From Sympetrum striolatum (lineage: Eukaryota; Arthropoda; Insecta; Odonata; Libellulidae): 64,000 bases of DNA. The translations under genes were made by a program, and so were the position numbers. The notes beneath the pieces were generated by a model. It was not told the origin of the DNA. It ran no database searches and was given only the letters and a program-made list of their open reading frames with translations. The first letter of the stretch is position 1. Every line of letters starts with the position of its first letter. The stretch spans positions 92,258,615 through 92,322,614 of the forward strand of contig OX388346.1 of NCBI GenBank assembly GCA_947579665.1. Reading direction: 5' to 3'. Below, one piece after another: positions 11,252 through 23,995 of the stretch.

Positions 11252-11452
11252 ATAAGATTAAGATGGTTTGGCCATATGATGAGAGTGAACGAATGGCAAC
11301 TACCGAGAAGAGTATTTGAAGAGAGGAATAAAGGGAAAATACCAAGAAGAGACCAGGAGGAAGGACTTGATTAAGTAAGGAAGAGAGTGGAAGATGCTGA
11401 GAAAGTATGGGAGGATAGAACACGATGCCGGTCATTGGTATGTAAACCCTGA
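11252..11452 (+). pseudogene. Non-LTR retrotransposon RT C-terminal tail
   Basis: In the frame starting at 11252 the translation reads IRLRWFGHMMRVNEWQLPRR and continues VFEERNKGKIPRRDQEEGLD, then a TAA, then VRKRVEDAEKVWEDRTRCRS and LVCKP before TGA at 11450-11452. LRWFGHVxR...LPRxV.E...GK.xRxRP...WxDxV..D...AxxxxxDRxxWRxLV is the typical end of RTE/Jockey-type non-LTR polyproteins. Here one in-frame stop interrupts a 67-codon frame, so this is a dead 5'-truncated copy. The 3' tail begins just after it (GATGTATGATGATATCC at about 11478). The clade is not resolved. Confidence 0.85.
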
Positions 11453-11499
11453 TAGAGTCGAGATAAAAGGGGAGAGGATGTATGATGATATCCCAAAAT

Positions 11500-14479
11500 T
11501 TATTGATATGTAATTTATAAATTTATGCGAGGTAACTTTCATCCTCTTCACGAGGCGCCCAAACGTGCACAAGGGAAGCTCAAAGAGCTGGGTTATTCGC
11601 ACCACGACAAAGTTGTGTGAGTTACCATGGTGAAATTTTCCGTTGAGACATCTTTATTTTATTGCAATTAAAATTATCTTGAAGCCAAAAGCTATTATAG
11701 GGCAATTCATGTAACTGTAGAGGGCAAGGGTAACTTGCATTGAACTCTTTAAGTCTCAATTCATTTTGTATTGAAATAATTATAAGAGATTTCTTTCCCA
11801 AAATGATCGGAAATTTATTGGCTAACTGTACTTCTCGACGTGGTATAGCGACGTGATGCATTTAGTGAAACAGTCAAATTCAACTCTTGTCGTCTTGAAA
11901 CACGATGTAATCGAGAAGATCACCAGTTTGGTTTGATGAGATGAGAAATTGGATTCTTTATAACTATGGTTCCAAAAGACATGGCGAAATAAGAAAAAAT
12001 TCTCATCGAGAGATCATCAGAATCAGGAACATATGAGCAATATCAATTTCAGTATAAATATCTTCTGCTGAACTCAAACTCAATGACACTTTCATCAGAT
12101 TATTGAAATAATAAAACATATGTTTAGTTTAATATGTTAAGTTTATTTACTAATTAATAATTAGATTAGTCTTTTATTTTGTCTTCAAAATGACATACTT
12201 TTTAAGCTTATGCTTGAAAATATAGAGCATACTGAGCGACTGGGCCTCAACAATTGCTGAAGAATTGTTGTTCTAATCATATAAAAGGGAACTCCAACAA
12301 ATGAATGTATTTTAAAAGACTACTGTAATTGCTGAAAGTTAAAACATATTTCCTTTTGGTTTCATAATCAACACCATTAATATAAATATAGTATATGATA
12401 ACACTAATTTTATTTGATAAATTAAGAGAATAAGGGACATAATTTTAAGTTATTCAGGCATAGCATGATTAACTCAAGCAGATAATAAGAAAATTGATCC
12501 TTGAGCAGAAATTAAGATAAAAAGTCATGATATCATGGTTTTCAAGAGCCCCTAAATTCTACGAGTTGAACTTGAAGCGTATTTCAAGTTTGGTGCCAAA
12601 TGAAAGTACAAATCTTTCAATCACCTATCAGACGAACTTCGTTAAAATGATTTTCCACGAAATTTCAAATCAATTTTAAATTTGTAGCGAATAAATTCTA
12701 ACTTCCAGCAAGTTCACAGCAGATATATTAGGTTAGATCTAAAATATGGAGGAAAAGTATTGGATTTTAACTTTCTCATAGAGCATACGCCCAATTCTGT
12801 GCTTTTGCTGAAAAAATTTCCTACGATGTTTTCCTTTTGCTTGAAAAGGGAAACATCATATTTCTATAGAATATTGTTAAAGTAATGCAACTCCTTTTCA
12901 AGAAGGTATGTTACATTCATATTAATGCCGCAGATATTAAATAAATTCATAACATAATTCGTTTCAATTTCCTTTTACAACATTTGAGATAGCGTTCATC
13001 CTTCAGAGGCCGGGGAAGTTCACCGTAACAATTTCGATATTTCTTCTTGTGCAAGGCCTTTCTGTCCAATATCGAAGGTCTACTAGACAACGCTTGACCC
13101 AGATAATGAGTTGTTCATTGGATTTTCATGCTCATTTACGCTTTTTTCAGGAAGCAAGGACGGTGGACTCTTGATTAACCGCGCCACAAACAAGAATTTA
13201 TCTTCATTTCCAATTCTTAAAGTTATATTTCCCCGGAACGAAAGAATTTCTCCAGTCTGTCAGAGAGCGAGCCAAGCATAACTGCAATCTGAAGCAAGAC
13301 ATTTCCTCTGATGACAGTGAAGAGAAAAATAAGTGAGTATATCTTTACTTGATATTTGTAAGTTATGTCCTTCGGGCGACGTATTTTAAAGCCTTACTTG
13401 TATTAAAGGGCCATCATAATGATTAACCCTAACCCAGGAAGTATAGCAATGCCAGCATATTTTCAGTGGATTTAATTAGCCACTACTTGTGCTCTAATTG
13501 ATTTTCACCACCACAAGGAAATTTTCTCGATGGAAGCCATACATGATTAATTATTTATTTAGAAATTTAAGTCGGGCAAAGTTTGTTAAACAGGGACTTT
13601 TAGGGTATATCGAATAAGGTTATAATAATCTTCAAAGAGGCTAATCATACATGAGTAGGTATATTTCACAACTGGTTTCTCTAACAATGGTCGAGAATGA
13701 CTAATTTTATAAACGAGACCACAGTTGAGAAGAAGGAAGTGCTAAATTAATTAATTCCTCAGAAATTCTTATGTTAACTATTTACAAATCTGATACTCAT
13801 AATATACGTCATTTGTGACATAACTAGAAATTACATAACATTTCGAATTAAATTATTTTGACGGTTTCCTTGAGAAGTACTGGACTAACTGAAAGTTTTT
13901 AACGTGGCGTACAAAAAAGGTTTCCGTAATTTCTAAATCATAGTAACTAAGGAATTTCATTCAGTGATCATATTTTACAATATATCTCCATGAAATTGGG
14001 GAAAATATCGTAAAGAATGGGATGTAATATGATAATGGGAAGATAGTTACCGTTTTACTCAATCAAATCACTCGAAAAATCTTACCGTTGCAAATGTGTA
14101 GTTTGGACCCTGTGTTGATGAGAACTTACTTCCGTAAATTAAGAGGGAATTTCAGAAAAATAAACTTCAAAAAGTTTATAGAGAAATACAGAAGGATTAA
14201 GGTATATAGGGAACCCAATATAGAATAGAAAAACAGGCGAAAAATAGCAGTTTCCATACGAATGGATGCTTTCAATCTTAGAAATCAGGAGAAGCAGGTT
14301 AGCAGAGTAATCTTGTGGTGTCGTGTTTTGGATTGGTTACGGAATCTCTCATTAGCGTGTATTTCATAATCCTCGCAATACCTGCTCTGTAGTTTTCACT
14401 ACAGGGCATACTGTTGTTTGCTGTAGTTCCAATACTTCCAAACTTCAGAATCAAAAAGAGCAGTCGGGGAATCTCCTTC
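11500..14479. other. Intergenic, nothing recognised
   Basis: About 3 kb of AT-rich DNA. The largest open frame is 79 codons (11622-11861, minus), with no motif. Confidence 0.4.
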
Positions 14480-14519
14480 TTAATTATTAACGTTTAATCT
14501 TACGTGACGTCTGCTCCCA

Positions 14520-14720
14520 TTGAAGTGAGGGGCATAGTAGCACATGGAAAGAAACAATAGCGGAGGAAAAAGCAGGTAGGGACGATGAAAAGCGGGTGTC
14601 TGGGGAAAAAGTGCAGTGAAACGGAAAGGGGGAGCGATGGATGAGGAAAAAAGGGGGAGGCGGGGTGCGTAAAAAAGGGGCGGGAGGGGAGGAGGAGGAG
14701 ATGGGTGGGAACAGACACTC
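14520..14720 (+). repeat. Purine-rich (G/A) low-complexity tract
   Basis: The plus strand is almost entirely A and G from about 14565 to 14715 (runs such as AAAAAAGGGGCGGGAGGGGA). On the minus strand it yields the Pro/Ser/Phe-rich frame at 14487-15038, which is a product of composition rather than a gene. Confidence 0.7.
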
Positions 14721-14780
14721 ACTCGGCAGATAGAAGAGGAGTACAGGAATAGGTGGGCCGAAGGAAGTTGGCTCTCTCGA

Positions 14781-14951
14781 GTGTTGCATCGCCCATTGGG
14801 AGTGATTATAAAGGAGTCTTCGGAGTATTTTGTGTTCGTAAAAGATGAGCTGAGAGTTTTGAAGAAGGACCGGATCCAACAGATTAAAAGGCGACTTATT
14901 GGAGCTTCTGAGGTGCAACTGGGTTATCAGCTGCGGGAGACACTTGAAAGG
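14781..14951 (+). CDS. Candidate orphan exon (weak)
   Basis: An open plus-strand frame reads GVIIKESSEYFVFVKDELRV, LKKDRIQQIKRRLIGASEVQ, LGYQLRETLER. It is a charged, plausibly helical sequence ending at a good splice-donor match (GAAAG|GTACGT, cut after 14951). Real exons in this genome are also GC-richer than their surroundings. Against it: there is no clear acceptor, no partner exon can be joined, no family is recognised, and it adjoins a low-complexity tract. It could equally be a decayed transposon fragment or chance. Confidence 0.2.
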
Positions 14952-15039
14952 TACGTTCAAAAGAAACTGTTGTCGAGCTAAGGGACATTTATGACTCCGT
15001 AAGTAGTTGAAAGTCACATGAAAGGGTGGTGACATCAAC

Positions 15040-18000
15040 GCCTGAACTCAAGCCCACTGTGCCGATCCATCCTTCGAAAACTACTCACAATTATAGGCCG
15101 TGTTTATTCTTGCGTTGTTATTTAGATCCATGCGTATACGAGATAATCTCAAAAACAAAACATCCCGCATTTACTATGAGTTAGATACACGAATAGTGTA
15201 ATATGGGCAATCGTTCGAACTTTTCTGGAACGGTACCAATGAGCAATTAAGGCAGATTGGCGTAATCCACTATGGAAATCGTAGGATGTGAGGGATGCGT
15301 TTACTTCTTCCAAACAAAATGTAATTCCTCCAAAAAAGTTTTTACATAATGTCAAGGAAGAAGTTCATCAAATCGATCCAATATAAAGTAAACATTGAAA
15401 TAAATTAAAATCAGTGATAGATTGGATATTAGAGTTAGATTATTACTCTTACTAATATACTCTTATGAATAATTATGTCGCATAATTAATAAAAATGTTA
15501 ATAAAGAGGTTTGAAAGAGGCTCTTCCAACGTCTATTTATTAGATTTTTGAAACAAGTTTCCATTAGTTCATAAGCCTTTAAGGCCTCATTAGTCTCATT
15601 TAAATGGCGATCCATTCGAAGGCTCGGAGTTTTTAACTCCGCATACATTATTATTTTTTATATAATAGTGCCGTAAATTACGAGCAAGGTGAGTTGCGAT
15701 AGCTACTAGGCGAGAGACTAAACCTTTTAAATTTATAGGAAATACAAGAAGAAATATAAGTGGAACAAACATTAATCGCCGACGTTAGCTGCGGGATAAA
15801 CGACGTCCAATTTTAGAGCCATTATTTCCGGAAAACAAAAACAGCGCTGACCGCTCTCTCGCGTTATAAAATACATTCTCTGCGGGAAGATCCAAATACT
15901 TTCGTGGACAACAGAAAACACTGAACGAGAAAAATGGGGATTCCACACTAGGACGTGCACTCTTATATTAACACGCATAACTTTCCTCAATATCGACGCA
16001 GACAAGTAAACAGTTTGGCTGCGAGATGATACTTTATGAAACGTTAATATACTTGCGAAATTCCATAACATCAGATGATTACAAGCAGTTTTCAAAAATT
16101 ATATAGCATTGGTGGAACGACGTTCAACCCCTTTAAATATAGGATATATAACTCCTCTAAATATAGGTAATATCCTACATGATCTCCTATCGTTCATCTG
16201 CTTTTTCATATACTTCCTTTCATCTTGAGCTACTCTCATACTCTATTAGTACATTCTATTTTCGTCAATCTTCTATCTAGACGTATAATACCCATTTTAT
16301 GCTAATGACAGACCTTTATAAGTCTAAATTCATTCCTTTGGCGTTTTTGGATCTTTCGTTTTCCGTGCTCCCCTCATGGCCCACTCCAATATCATTCTGT
16401 TATATTCTATGCTGAGCCAAGTTTCGGTACCGCGAAACGATTTGTGTCCATATATTGCCGATTCGGCAAACGCGACCGTAGATCTAAGAAAAAGGAAGCC
16501 TCCGCACGCAAGCAGCCGAGGGAAAACAGGCATTTTCGCCTCCTCGGGGCCATCGATGAGAAATAAAAAGAGCACTTTCCCCTTCCCGCGATCTGCTAGT
16601 TTTCGTGGGGGTTGCGAGACTTAAAAAATGAGGGTTCGCTGAGGAATGTTGCCACTTCTCCACTTTCCATGGCAATAAGGACGTTCCCTGCGGACAGTTC
16701 ACAATTAGAGGGACGTTGAGAGGATGGAAAAAGAGAAGTGAACGGAAGTAAACGATGAGTGCGTTGGATGGAGTTCAGCGACGTTCAATTTACTCGAATT
16801 TGTTAGATTTGCAATGTCTTGAGAGCGATTACGCAATGTACAGACCATGGTGACATTTTTGTATTATTATAACTGTAATTATGAGTTATAATTATCAAGA
16901 TAGATTGCGCATTTGTAGAGCGCATGCAGCGTAATTATAGAAAACAATCCTTTTTGTTGATTTCATAAGCAAAGGGCAGATGCGCAGAGAGAAAACAAAG
17001 TAATAGCGGTTCGAGAACTATTTACAACAAATACTAACACTGGGATTTTCGTATCAGAGTGCTCAATTTATTTCATTAGATATTGTAAACATTTACTTAC
17101 AAATATCAATAAAGCTGTCGGTCATTCCTTAACAAGTGTATCTAAATTTCGAACTTTCGGAAACCATTGGAAATTAATCCCGTGGTAGATTACCCAATAA
17201 AACATGTCAACAGAACTCGCTTGCTTGGACAAGGGCCGTCTATGACCTCCGATAAATGCATAAAAGTCAATTGGATGCGAACGTAAATTTATCATATATT
17301 GATGGATGAACTAGCAGAAACATGATTTCCACAATATCTTCAACATGATGTTAACTATTAAATCTCATACAAGTTTTTCATCCTTCAGAAGGTTTCCTTG
17401 CCGCTCGAATCCTAGCATTCTATTACTCAAGAGGATATAATATGTTCTCGGTCCCCTGAGCAAGGTAACGTGTTTGATATAAGGCCAGCTTGTTAGCATT
17501 CATCCTAAGTCGTGGATATCTCGTTATTACCACGATAGTCATCGTGATGTTAGTCCTTCCAAGATGTGACTCAAAAGACACGAAATTGTCCCTCGGATTG
17601 CATTGGCGATGAGCATCAAAGTCTCCCCGCTCGACTGTCTTTAACCTCGATTACCATTCACTTCGAGAAGGAAGTATAAAAGTCAGTGCGTGAGTAAAAA
17701 CATCATACCTGAGGACGATGTTCCCATTTTCATAAAAAATGAGTCAAGGAGAATGTACTGGAGATTAGCCAGGAGAATTCAACGCTCGGATATAACAGGT
17801 CGTAGGCATTAGTGTTAATACCGAGTTTACACGCAAGACGGCTCTGCCTTTGTTTTCGTACGCCGAATGTTCTTAAACAGATACGCTGGAGAGCGACAGT
17901 GAATAAATTATAACATTTCTCTCGTAGAATAAAGGCAAACTCGTTGCATCAAATGAATGAATAGTATTATAAGATGAGTCAGATGAACTTCCCATTTTGG

Positions 18001-18208
18001 TTCAAAAATACCTTCCTAAGCTAGACAAGTTGTATTTTCGTCTTATGACTCATACTATTCACACCTCTTCTCGTAGTATGAATAAAATATTAAAAACAAG
18101 ACGTATAACTCGAGATAAATTTGTTATTATGTGTAACCGATACATATTGCAAAACGATACAATAACTGCCTTCCATTTTATAATATGCTCCGAAACTTTT
18201 TCTCTACG
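15040..18208. other. Intergenic, nothing recognised
   Basis: About 3 kb of AT-rich DNA. Short antiparallel frames at 16330-16702 overlap each other. A near-repeat of CTNTAAATATAGG occurs twice at about 16130-16165. Confidence 0.4.
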
Positions 18209-18256
18209 GTAAACCGCCAGTTTCTCTCGTAAACCACCAGTCTCTCTCTCTCTCTC
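18209..18256. repeat. 20-bp tandem duplication and (TC)n
   Basis: GTAAACCGCCAGTTTCTCTC (18209-18228) is followed directly by GTAAACCACCAGTCTCTCTC (18229-18248), which runs into a (TC)n tract ending at 18256. There are two mismatches between the two units. Confidence 0.85.
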
Positions 18257-19913
18257 GATAAGCGACGATTCGCCTTCTTTTGAAACGAGCCCTTAATTCG
18301 GGTCAAAGACTGTAAACAACCGAAAGCCGTTGTCGAGCTCGTTTTATGCGTTCTGTACATTTAGAAATAACGGAATGCGCGTAATATATTAGTCAGACTG
18401 AATTGCAGAACTCAGCGACGAAACACAATGGCAGTCTGATTCAAAGGACGAGACACAAAATGATTTAAGCCGAAGAGATAAAAAAAGAAGGTCAAAGAAG
18501 CGCAGCGGAGGGAAAACCAAATGACGCGGTTGCTCAACAGCTGCGCGGTTCCTCCGCACGTGATATGCATAGGATTCGAGCGGCAAACATGTGTCCACGG
18601 GTCCCTTTACCTATTGATTACATTTTAGCTTGAAATTATTCCATTTAAACGAGCTACAGTTCCGGCTGAAAAAACTGTTGCCGGTAAATCGCAAGTTTTG
18701 GTCAATAGACGAATGAAACGTTAATGTGGAAATAGATGACACTTAAAGGTATCTTTAGATTTTTGTACCATATACTTAGTACAAATCGAAATGGTTATGA
18801 TGAATAAAATAATACAATTTTTATCCAAAAATAGCCTTGATATGTATACGCGCAACTTTATATAAAATCTACAGTTTGTCAGCAGTTGCAAGGATCAATC
18901 ATCTTTGCAAATCTGTAGTTCTATGATAGTATTTATTTAAAGGATTTAAAAGTATGAAAGCCCATGGACATCGATTACATATTTGTAGTAGTATCGATAC
19001 TTAATTAGCGCACACCTTATCCAGCCCGTCTTTGCCCGATAGACAGTCATTACGTACAATTTACACTTTTTGTGGATTGGAATTAAAGTTATTTAATTAA
19101 TAATAAAACTAATTACTGAATTCTCTCGAAACCGCAAAACCCAATTTTAAGTTATTAAAAACTATATACATATGCTCTTTTTAACATTAATTTTTTAACT
19201 AAAGAATTCTTACTTTGTCAAAAATGGTATAAATATCGCCTCGGATGAGATACTTAAGTAATTTTCCATATAAGTTCGAAAACCTCAACTTATACTTTAT
19301 TTATACAAGCAAAGTGATCATCTTACGTCTCAAAAGCAACGCTTTCAAATCGGCGTTACTTTGAAGTGTTTGATATTTAAAGAGACATCCGTGAGATGAT
19401 GTTAGCGGCTGAGGTCACAACGTCCAACGGTCAACACTTATTTCCAATACGCAGTCATAAGACCGGTTCTCTTCGCATCTCTCAGGTGATTCGCACGGAT
19501 TTCGAAAGATTCCGCCAAGAGTGACGAAATACGCGCGTTTGCACCGTGAATATTGATGACGCAGTCGTGGATGTCCCTTGGCGCTGGTCATGAACGCAAA
19601 GTAATGGAAATATGACCCAGAAAGAGAAATCCGAAGGGACTTCAAAATTGAATAATTCTCGCCCCAAACGATCTCGAGATCCGTGTTTCTTTTGTGTGAC
19701 GGATATTTCTTTTGACGGGCGATGGCGCAATGCTAAACGGGCCATTAAGTTTTCTCACGAAAATTAGTAATGGAAGTCAACTTTCCCTGTACCGAATGTT
19801 GTTGGGCATAAAAAATCTAAACGGAAGGTATTGAATTACATGGAAACCCTGTAAATCCTTGACCTGGACAAAAAAATAAGTTCCTAAACACCGATTAAAT
19901 GATTTCGAAATAC
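18257..19913. other. Intergenic, nothing recognised
   Basis: Frames at 18389-18598 and 19415-19745 (minus) overlap in more than one frame and carry no motif. Confidence 0.4.
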
Positions 19914-20022
19914 CCGGACGAAGAAAAAGGATAACTTTCACACACCAAAATTTGATTTATTCTCCAACGACCATTGTTTCGTTGATTGGAGAATAAAAGT
20001 TATTCTTTTTTATTTGTTCCGG
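19914..20022. repeat. 109-bp imperfect palindrome, CCGG termini
   Basis: The left arm CCGGACGAAGAAAAAGGATA...TTATTCTCCAACGA is mirrored by the right arm, whose reverse complement reads CCGGAACAAATAAAAAAGAA...TTATTCTCCAATCAACGA. Arms of about 40-50 bp enclose a very short loop (about 19972-19978). It resembles a tiny foldback or MITE. No target duplication is obvious. Confidence 0.75.
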
Positions 20023-20496
20023 ATAAAGACCTACCACGAAGTCACATCATTATGCATCAGAGATTTTACGCCTTCCCTTTGAAATTAATCGTGAAAAACT
20101 TCACTCAGCTCAGGAATACCGCACAAATTACCAGATTTTTATAAGCAAACTTCTTCGTCCCATATCAAAATATTCAATTCAAATCTCAACTTTTTACACT
20201 TTGGAATCTTTCCTAAGAATTTTGTACTTAATATCCCTGCATCATTTGGACACGACCTGTAAAATCATATATGAGAATAAAGAAGTCGATTGGCTTTTCG
20301 ACATTAACGATTAGAGCATGTTTGAAAATACTGAATCGTATCTCTTCGATACAAAGAATATACTTTCTCACTCGGAAATCTGGATTTTTTTTGTTTCCAA
20401 TGATACAGCAATCACTAAAATATCGTAGTCCAAGAAAACCAAAAATCAACCGTATATTTCACTTAAGGATGCAGCTGCAAATGCTTATTATTGAGT
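20023..20496. other. Intergenic, nothing recognised
   Basis: Overlapping 73- and 97-codon frames on opposite strands (20228-20564) have no motif and look like chance. Confidence 0.4.
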
Positions 20497-21115
20497 TATA
20501 TTATTATTATTGTTACAATAGCACTGCAAAGAGCCATGTGGCAGTGCCGCTTGTCATACAATAATGCCAACTACTTACATTAACAACCATAAGTTATAAA
20601 AGAATGATAAGATAGTAGAAAGAGGAAAAGTCACAAGCTAAACATTATATATAACAACTCTATGTAGGAACAGCTAAATTCGTAATATGTATGACAAAAC
20701 AACAATTCACTTTTCCGTAGCAAATATAACAAAAAATATAAGTCTTAATGCCTAATTTTATTTAAGATTTTCTTAAACTTTTTCTCAGTATCAGGAAAGG
20801 GATTGAAAACTTCTTCAGGAATTAAATTCCACTCTGCTGTAGTTCTATTCATAAAAGAAAATTTTCCAACATCTTTTTGTTTATGCACGTACTTTGTAGC
20901 CATGATCATTTTTGCCAAGGTAATGTGGATCATTTAGTTTAGAAGATAGTTCATTCCACCCAGGTTTGTCCATGTAAGCACGATAAAAGCATGATAATCT
21001 ATTTATTTTTCTTCTTTTCTCCAAAGTTTTCCATCCAAGCTCCCTCAAAATTTCATTTACGCTATCAGTCCTACCATATATACCTGCAATTCTTCACTTT
21101 AATTAAAGACAAGAT
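20497..21115 (-). mobile_element. 5'-truncated non-LTR retrotransposon, minus strand
   Basis: The coding tail at about 21110-20745 is followed on the minus strand by a 3' UTR. A stem-loop (GCACTGCC...GCAGTGC, about 20520-20553) and an (AAT)n tail come next at about 20497-20512. The 5' end is cut near 21115. The arrangement coding tail, hairpin, short-period repeat is that of LINE 3' ends. Confidence 0.8.
20745..21110 (-). pseudogene. LINE reverse transcriptase C-terminal remnant
   Basis: The minus-strand reading gives AGIYGRTDSVNEILRELGWK, then TLEKRRKINRLSCFYRAYMD. After a frameshift near 20893 it continues KFSFMNRTTAEWNLIPEEV, then FNPFPDTEKKFKKILNK. The pattern LGWxxLExRRxxxRLxxFY...FxNRTxxxWNxLPEEV...FKxxL is characteristic of the end of Jockey/CR1-type reverse-transcriptase proteins. 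The frameshift and 5' truncation make it non-functional. Confidence 0.85.
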
Positions 21116-22699
21116 CCGGAAAATACCCTGTGTGGTTGATATCTATCACTCGTAACCGAAGAACTTGTGTAAAAAGCGCCGACAACATCCGGAGAAGCAC
21201 CTAAAAAAGTTTAACGAGTTTATTGTCATTTAAGTGAGGACCCAATTGTTATAGTCCTGTAAACGAGGATCGTATCTTCTAAATGAATGTGACGAAGCTT
21301 TAATTGCCATTGGAGCCAATTGACTCGATCCATGGGAACTGAAAGCAATACAACCGAAAACGAAAGCTATTGAAGATGTTTCTTAAAATGATTTCAACAC
21401 ACCGAAGGATAAAACCTACCTAAAACTATCTAATAATGTATAAGAAGGGGTATTTAGTTGCTTTTCAGCGAAGGCGAGATATTTAACAGTACCAATTTAC
21501 TATTATTATGACTAGGATAATAAAGAAACAGATGAATAGCTCGAAGTGGAGATGTGGATTGAGGAATTCCAAAAAAGATGGATCGTTGAATGGTGAAACT
21601 GAACATGAAATGCAGCTTTAAGATAATTCTAATAAACTGTCGAGGTTTCGTAATTATTTATGATTTTTGATGAGAACAAGCGTTCTTACTAGTTGTTTGC
21701 TAAAACTATTCTCAAGGTCCAACTTTGGCGTTGCCAGACTGAGAAGCGAGGCATTAACATTTGCTACGTCAGAAAAATAACAGAAATAAAATACTCAATA
21801 CAATTGATCCAACTAAATACTTAAAAATGCAGCTTCAGTTGAATAGTATTTATAACAGATAAATGTTTAAGGTATCAAATCTATTTTAAAATTAATGAAT
21901 TAAACGACTTTTGTTGTATGGTGCTGTATGTATCACCAAAACAGTTAATAGGTATATCCCATTGAAACTTATATGCACAAAAATGGTTCTTTCTGTTTCT
22001 TATGCAATAAATTAAGCTCGTATCTTCCCTTCAACGATATAAATTGAAGAAATTTATCAATCAAACCGCTGTTATTTAATTAACGTTTCAATGGCATCGT
22101 GATAGCATGAATAGTGTAGCAATCTTATATAAGAACATGAGGCAGTTTTAATACGAACAAATTCTAACTCAACTGAAAAGGGGATTATAAAACAAACGTG
22201 AATCAGGTGCAAATGCACAGAAGAAAGAGCAAATGAAAGAGGTTACACACGAAGTAGGTACAGCGTGCGGGTCCATTTAGCACGTCAATCAAGGCAGAGG
22301 CAATTAGGCGTAACCGTGGAGAAGGATTTGAATGCGCGACAGCATCGTCAACGTAGAGGAAAATTTTTCTAGAATTGGAATGTCTTTTACGGGTTGGATC
22401 AGCCGCCGAAGACTTTAATTCCGTCAGATTCTTAGAAGCACGGATGGAAAGAGGCATTCACGTTCGACCCATATTGTGCGTCGACGTAACGCATTTGTGT
22501 GCGGGACCACCATTATTTGGGTGTGACAGGGTCGCGTTTTTGCGAGGTCTGCTTTTATTCGCGAAGGCTACGGCGCTCGGAGGCCAGGGAAATATGCACT
22601 CCTTCACGATTGAAGACTCCTAGTGAAGGTCATGCGGATCAGGCGACAGAGACGATTTATGTCTATGATTTCACAAATCCAAGGAGCGGGAATCTAGCG
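21116..22699. other. Intergenic; GC-richer patch at 22.3-22.7 kb
   Basis: The patch 22330-22690 has overlapping frames of 72-84 codons on both strands without a recognisable domain or paired splice sites. The rest is AT-rich. Confidence 0.4.
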
Positions 22700-22734
22700 T
22701 ATGACGATTTCATGTAATTTGAATTCGTATTCGT

Positions 22735-23115
22735 ATTACAATACAACCCTGTACGATATAATTAACTGCAAAATCAATTCTCCTTTCCTACTCTCTCTTT
22801 TCTCTTTCCGAGTTTTTTCGAGAACAACTCTCCTATCTGATACCTTCTCTCTGGGCACTCCTCTATCAAACGATCACTCTTTTTCCTTCATTTTTCAACT
22901 CCCTTTCTTCCAACGTTCACTTCTTCTCTTAAATCCATCCAAAATATGTTTGCAAGAGATTTACATTTTATAATTCTACTCATTATTTAAATTCATTTTT
23001 TGTTGTTATATTTTGTTCTCATTGATTGTTGGTTTTTCCTTGCTTCTTGTTATATCGTCAACTGTAATTGGCCTCGTGCTGTTTGTTGATACTTACAAAC
23101 AAATAAATAAATATG
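22735..23115 (+). mobile_element. 5'-truncated non-LTR retrotransposon, plus strand
   Basis: The frame through 22770-22973 gives LLSLFSFRVFSRTTLLSDTF...LNPSK, matching the LLSxxxFxVPSRxTRxxDxF signature near the end of some LINE reverse-transcriptase proteins. After about 120 bp of T-rich 3' UTR the copy ends in an (AAAT)n tail at about 23096-23112. The motif match is modest, so the coding part is less certain than the tail. Confidence 0.6.
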
Positions 23116-23394
23116 ATTTCGACATAATTCACATTTGATACTTGTTTTTCACAATGTCTACTTGCATGTCAATCTCGCGAGAGTGAGAACTTCGTAGGCT
23201 GTTGGGAGACTTAATGAAAATCAAAATCAGAAGATGTGTTCGAGCTTACTTGCAAATCTAAAATTTATTTCATTCATGTACTTAATACATAAATATATAA
23301 TGTTTATTTTTAGTATAAAATCGTCACACGGATAATCAATCCATCACCAAACAGTTTCGTTGATTAAAAATCGTTTTCGATTAAAATAGAATAG

Positions 23395-23870
23395 ATTTAT
23401 TTATGTTCTAGGACAATGTCCTATGGAACATGTTTACAAAGAAAAAACACAAATTTCAAAGCTCTGTGGTGGAAAAAGAACAGAGAAAATAAACGCATAA
23501 GAAATTTCAAATAATACCATTACAATTTAAATTCGTAAAACACAAGAAATTAACAGTATTTCTCGAACAAAAATTGAAAAAAATTAGCCTTGCATTGACA
23601 TAAACAAGTAACCTCAGTTAAATAACAAGGAAGGCTATTCCATATTTTTATGCCGAAAGTAATGGTGGATGATTGGAAAATATTAGTCCTGCATTTAGGG
23701 TTCTTAAATTTCCTCCTAGACCTGACTAGTCTTTCTGAATCATTAAGATTCACAAGGATTAGATCACACAAATAGTTGGGTGATTTTGCAGACAAGATTT
23801 TAAAAATAAAAACAGATAATTTGAAAATTTTTCAATGTTGCAGCTTCATCCACCTTAAGTTAACATAAAA
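23395..23870 (-). mobile_element. 5'-truncated non-LTR retrotransposon, minus strand
   Basis: The coding tail at 23860-23550 is followed on the minus strand by a 3' UTR, a stem-loop AGGACATTGTCCT (about 23411-23423) and an (AAAT)-type tail at about 23395-23405. Immediately upstream at 23930-23990 is another LINE 3' end in the same orientation, so two truncated copies sit head to tail. Confidence 0.78.
23550..23860 (-). pseudogene. LINE reverse transcriptase C-terminal remnant
   Basis: The minus-strand frame reads ...LQH, a stop, KIFKLSVFIFKILSAKSPNY, LCDLILVNLNDSERLVRSRR, KFKNPKCRTNIFQSSTITFG, IKIWNSLPCYLTE... and ends FFQFLFEKYC at a stop near 23550. KSPxYLxDLI...TRS...PKxRTxxFxxSxxxxxxxIWNSLP is the classic end of a non-LTR reverse-transcriptase protein. 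An in-frame stop and loss of everything upstream show that the copy is dead. Confidence 0.88.
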
Positions 23871-23929
23871 TGGGGTTAAAATAAACAACTCTATCAAGGA
23901 GGGACAATTTGGCAGACAGAAAGTAGAAT

Positions 23930-23990
23930 AACAATAATAAATCGTCTTTATTTTGGCGAAATTGAGACTGTTCTTCCATCGTCATTAATT
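23930..23990 (-). mobile_element. LINE 3' end, family L-A, copy 1
   Basis: The minus strand reads GATGGAAGAACAGTCTCAAT, then TTCGCCAAAATAAAGACGAT and a (TTA)n tail. The same order occurs at 42551-42610 (minus) and, more diverged, at 29430-29492 (plus). Confidence 0.65.
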
Positions 23991-23995
23991 ATAAA

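Noticed and set aside
14487..15038. 183-codon minus-strand open frame, Pro/Ser/Phe-rich
   Set aside because: It is the complement of a purine-rich low-complexity tract. Other frames are open there too, and no motif or splice signal fits.
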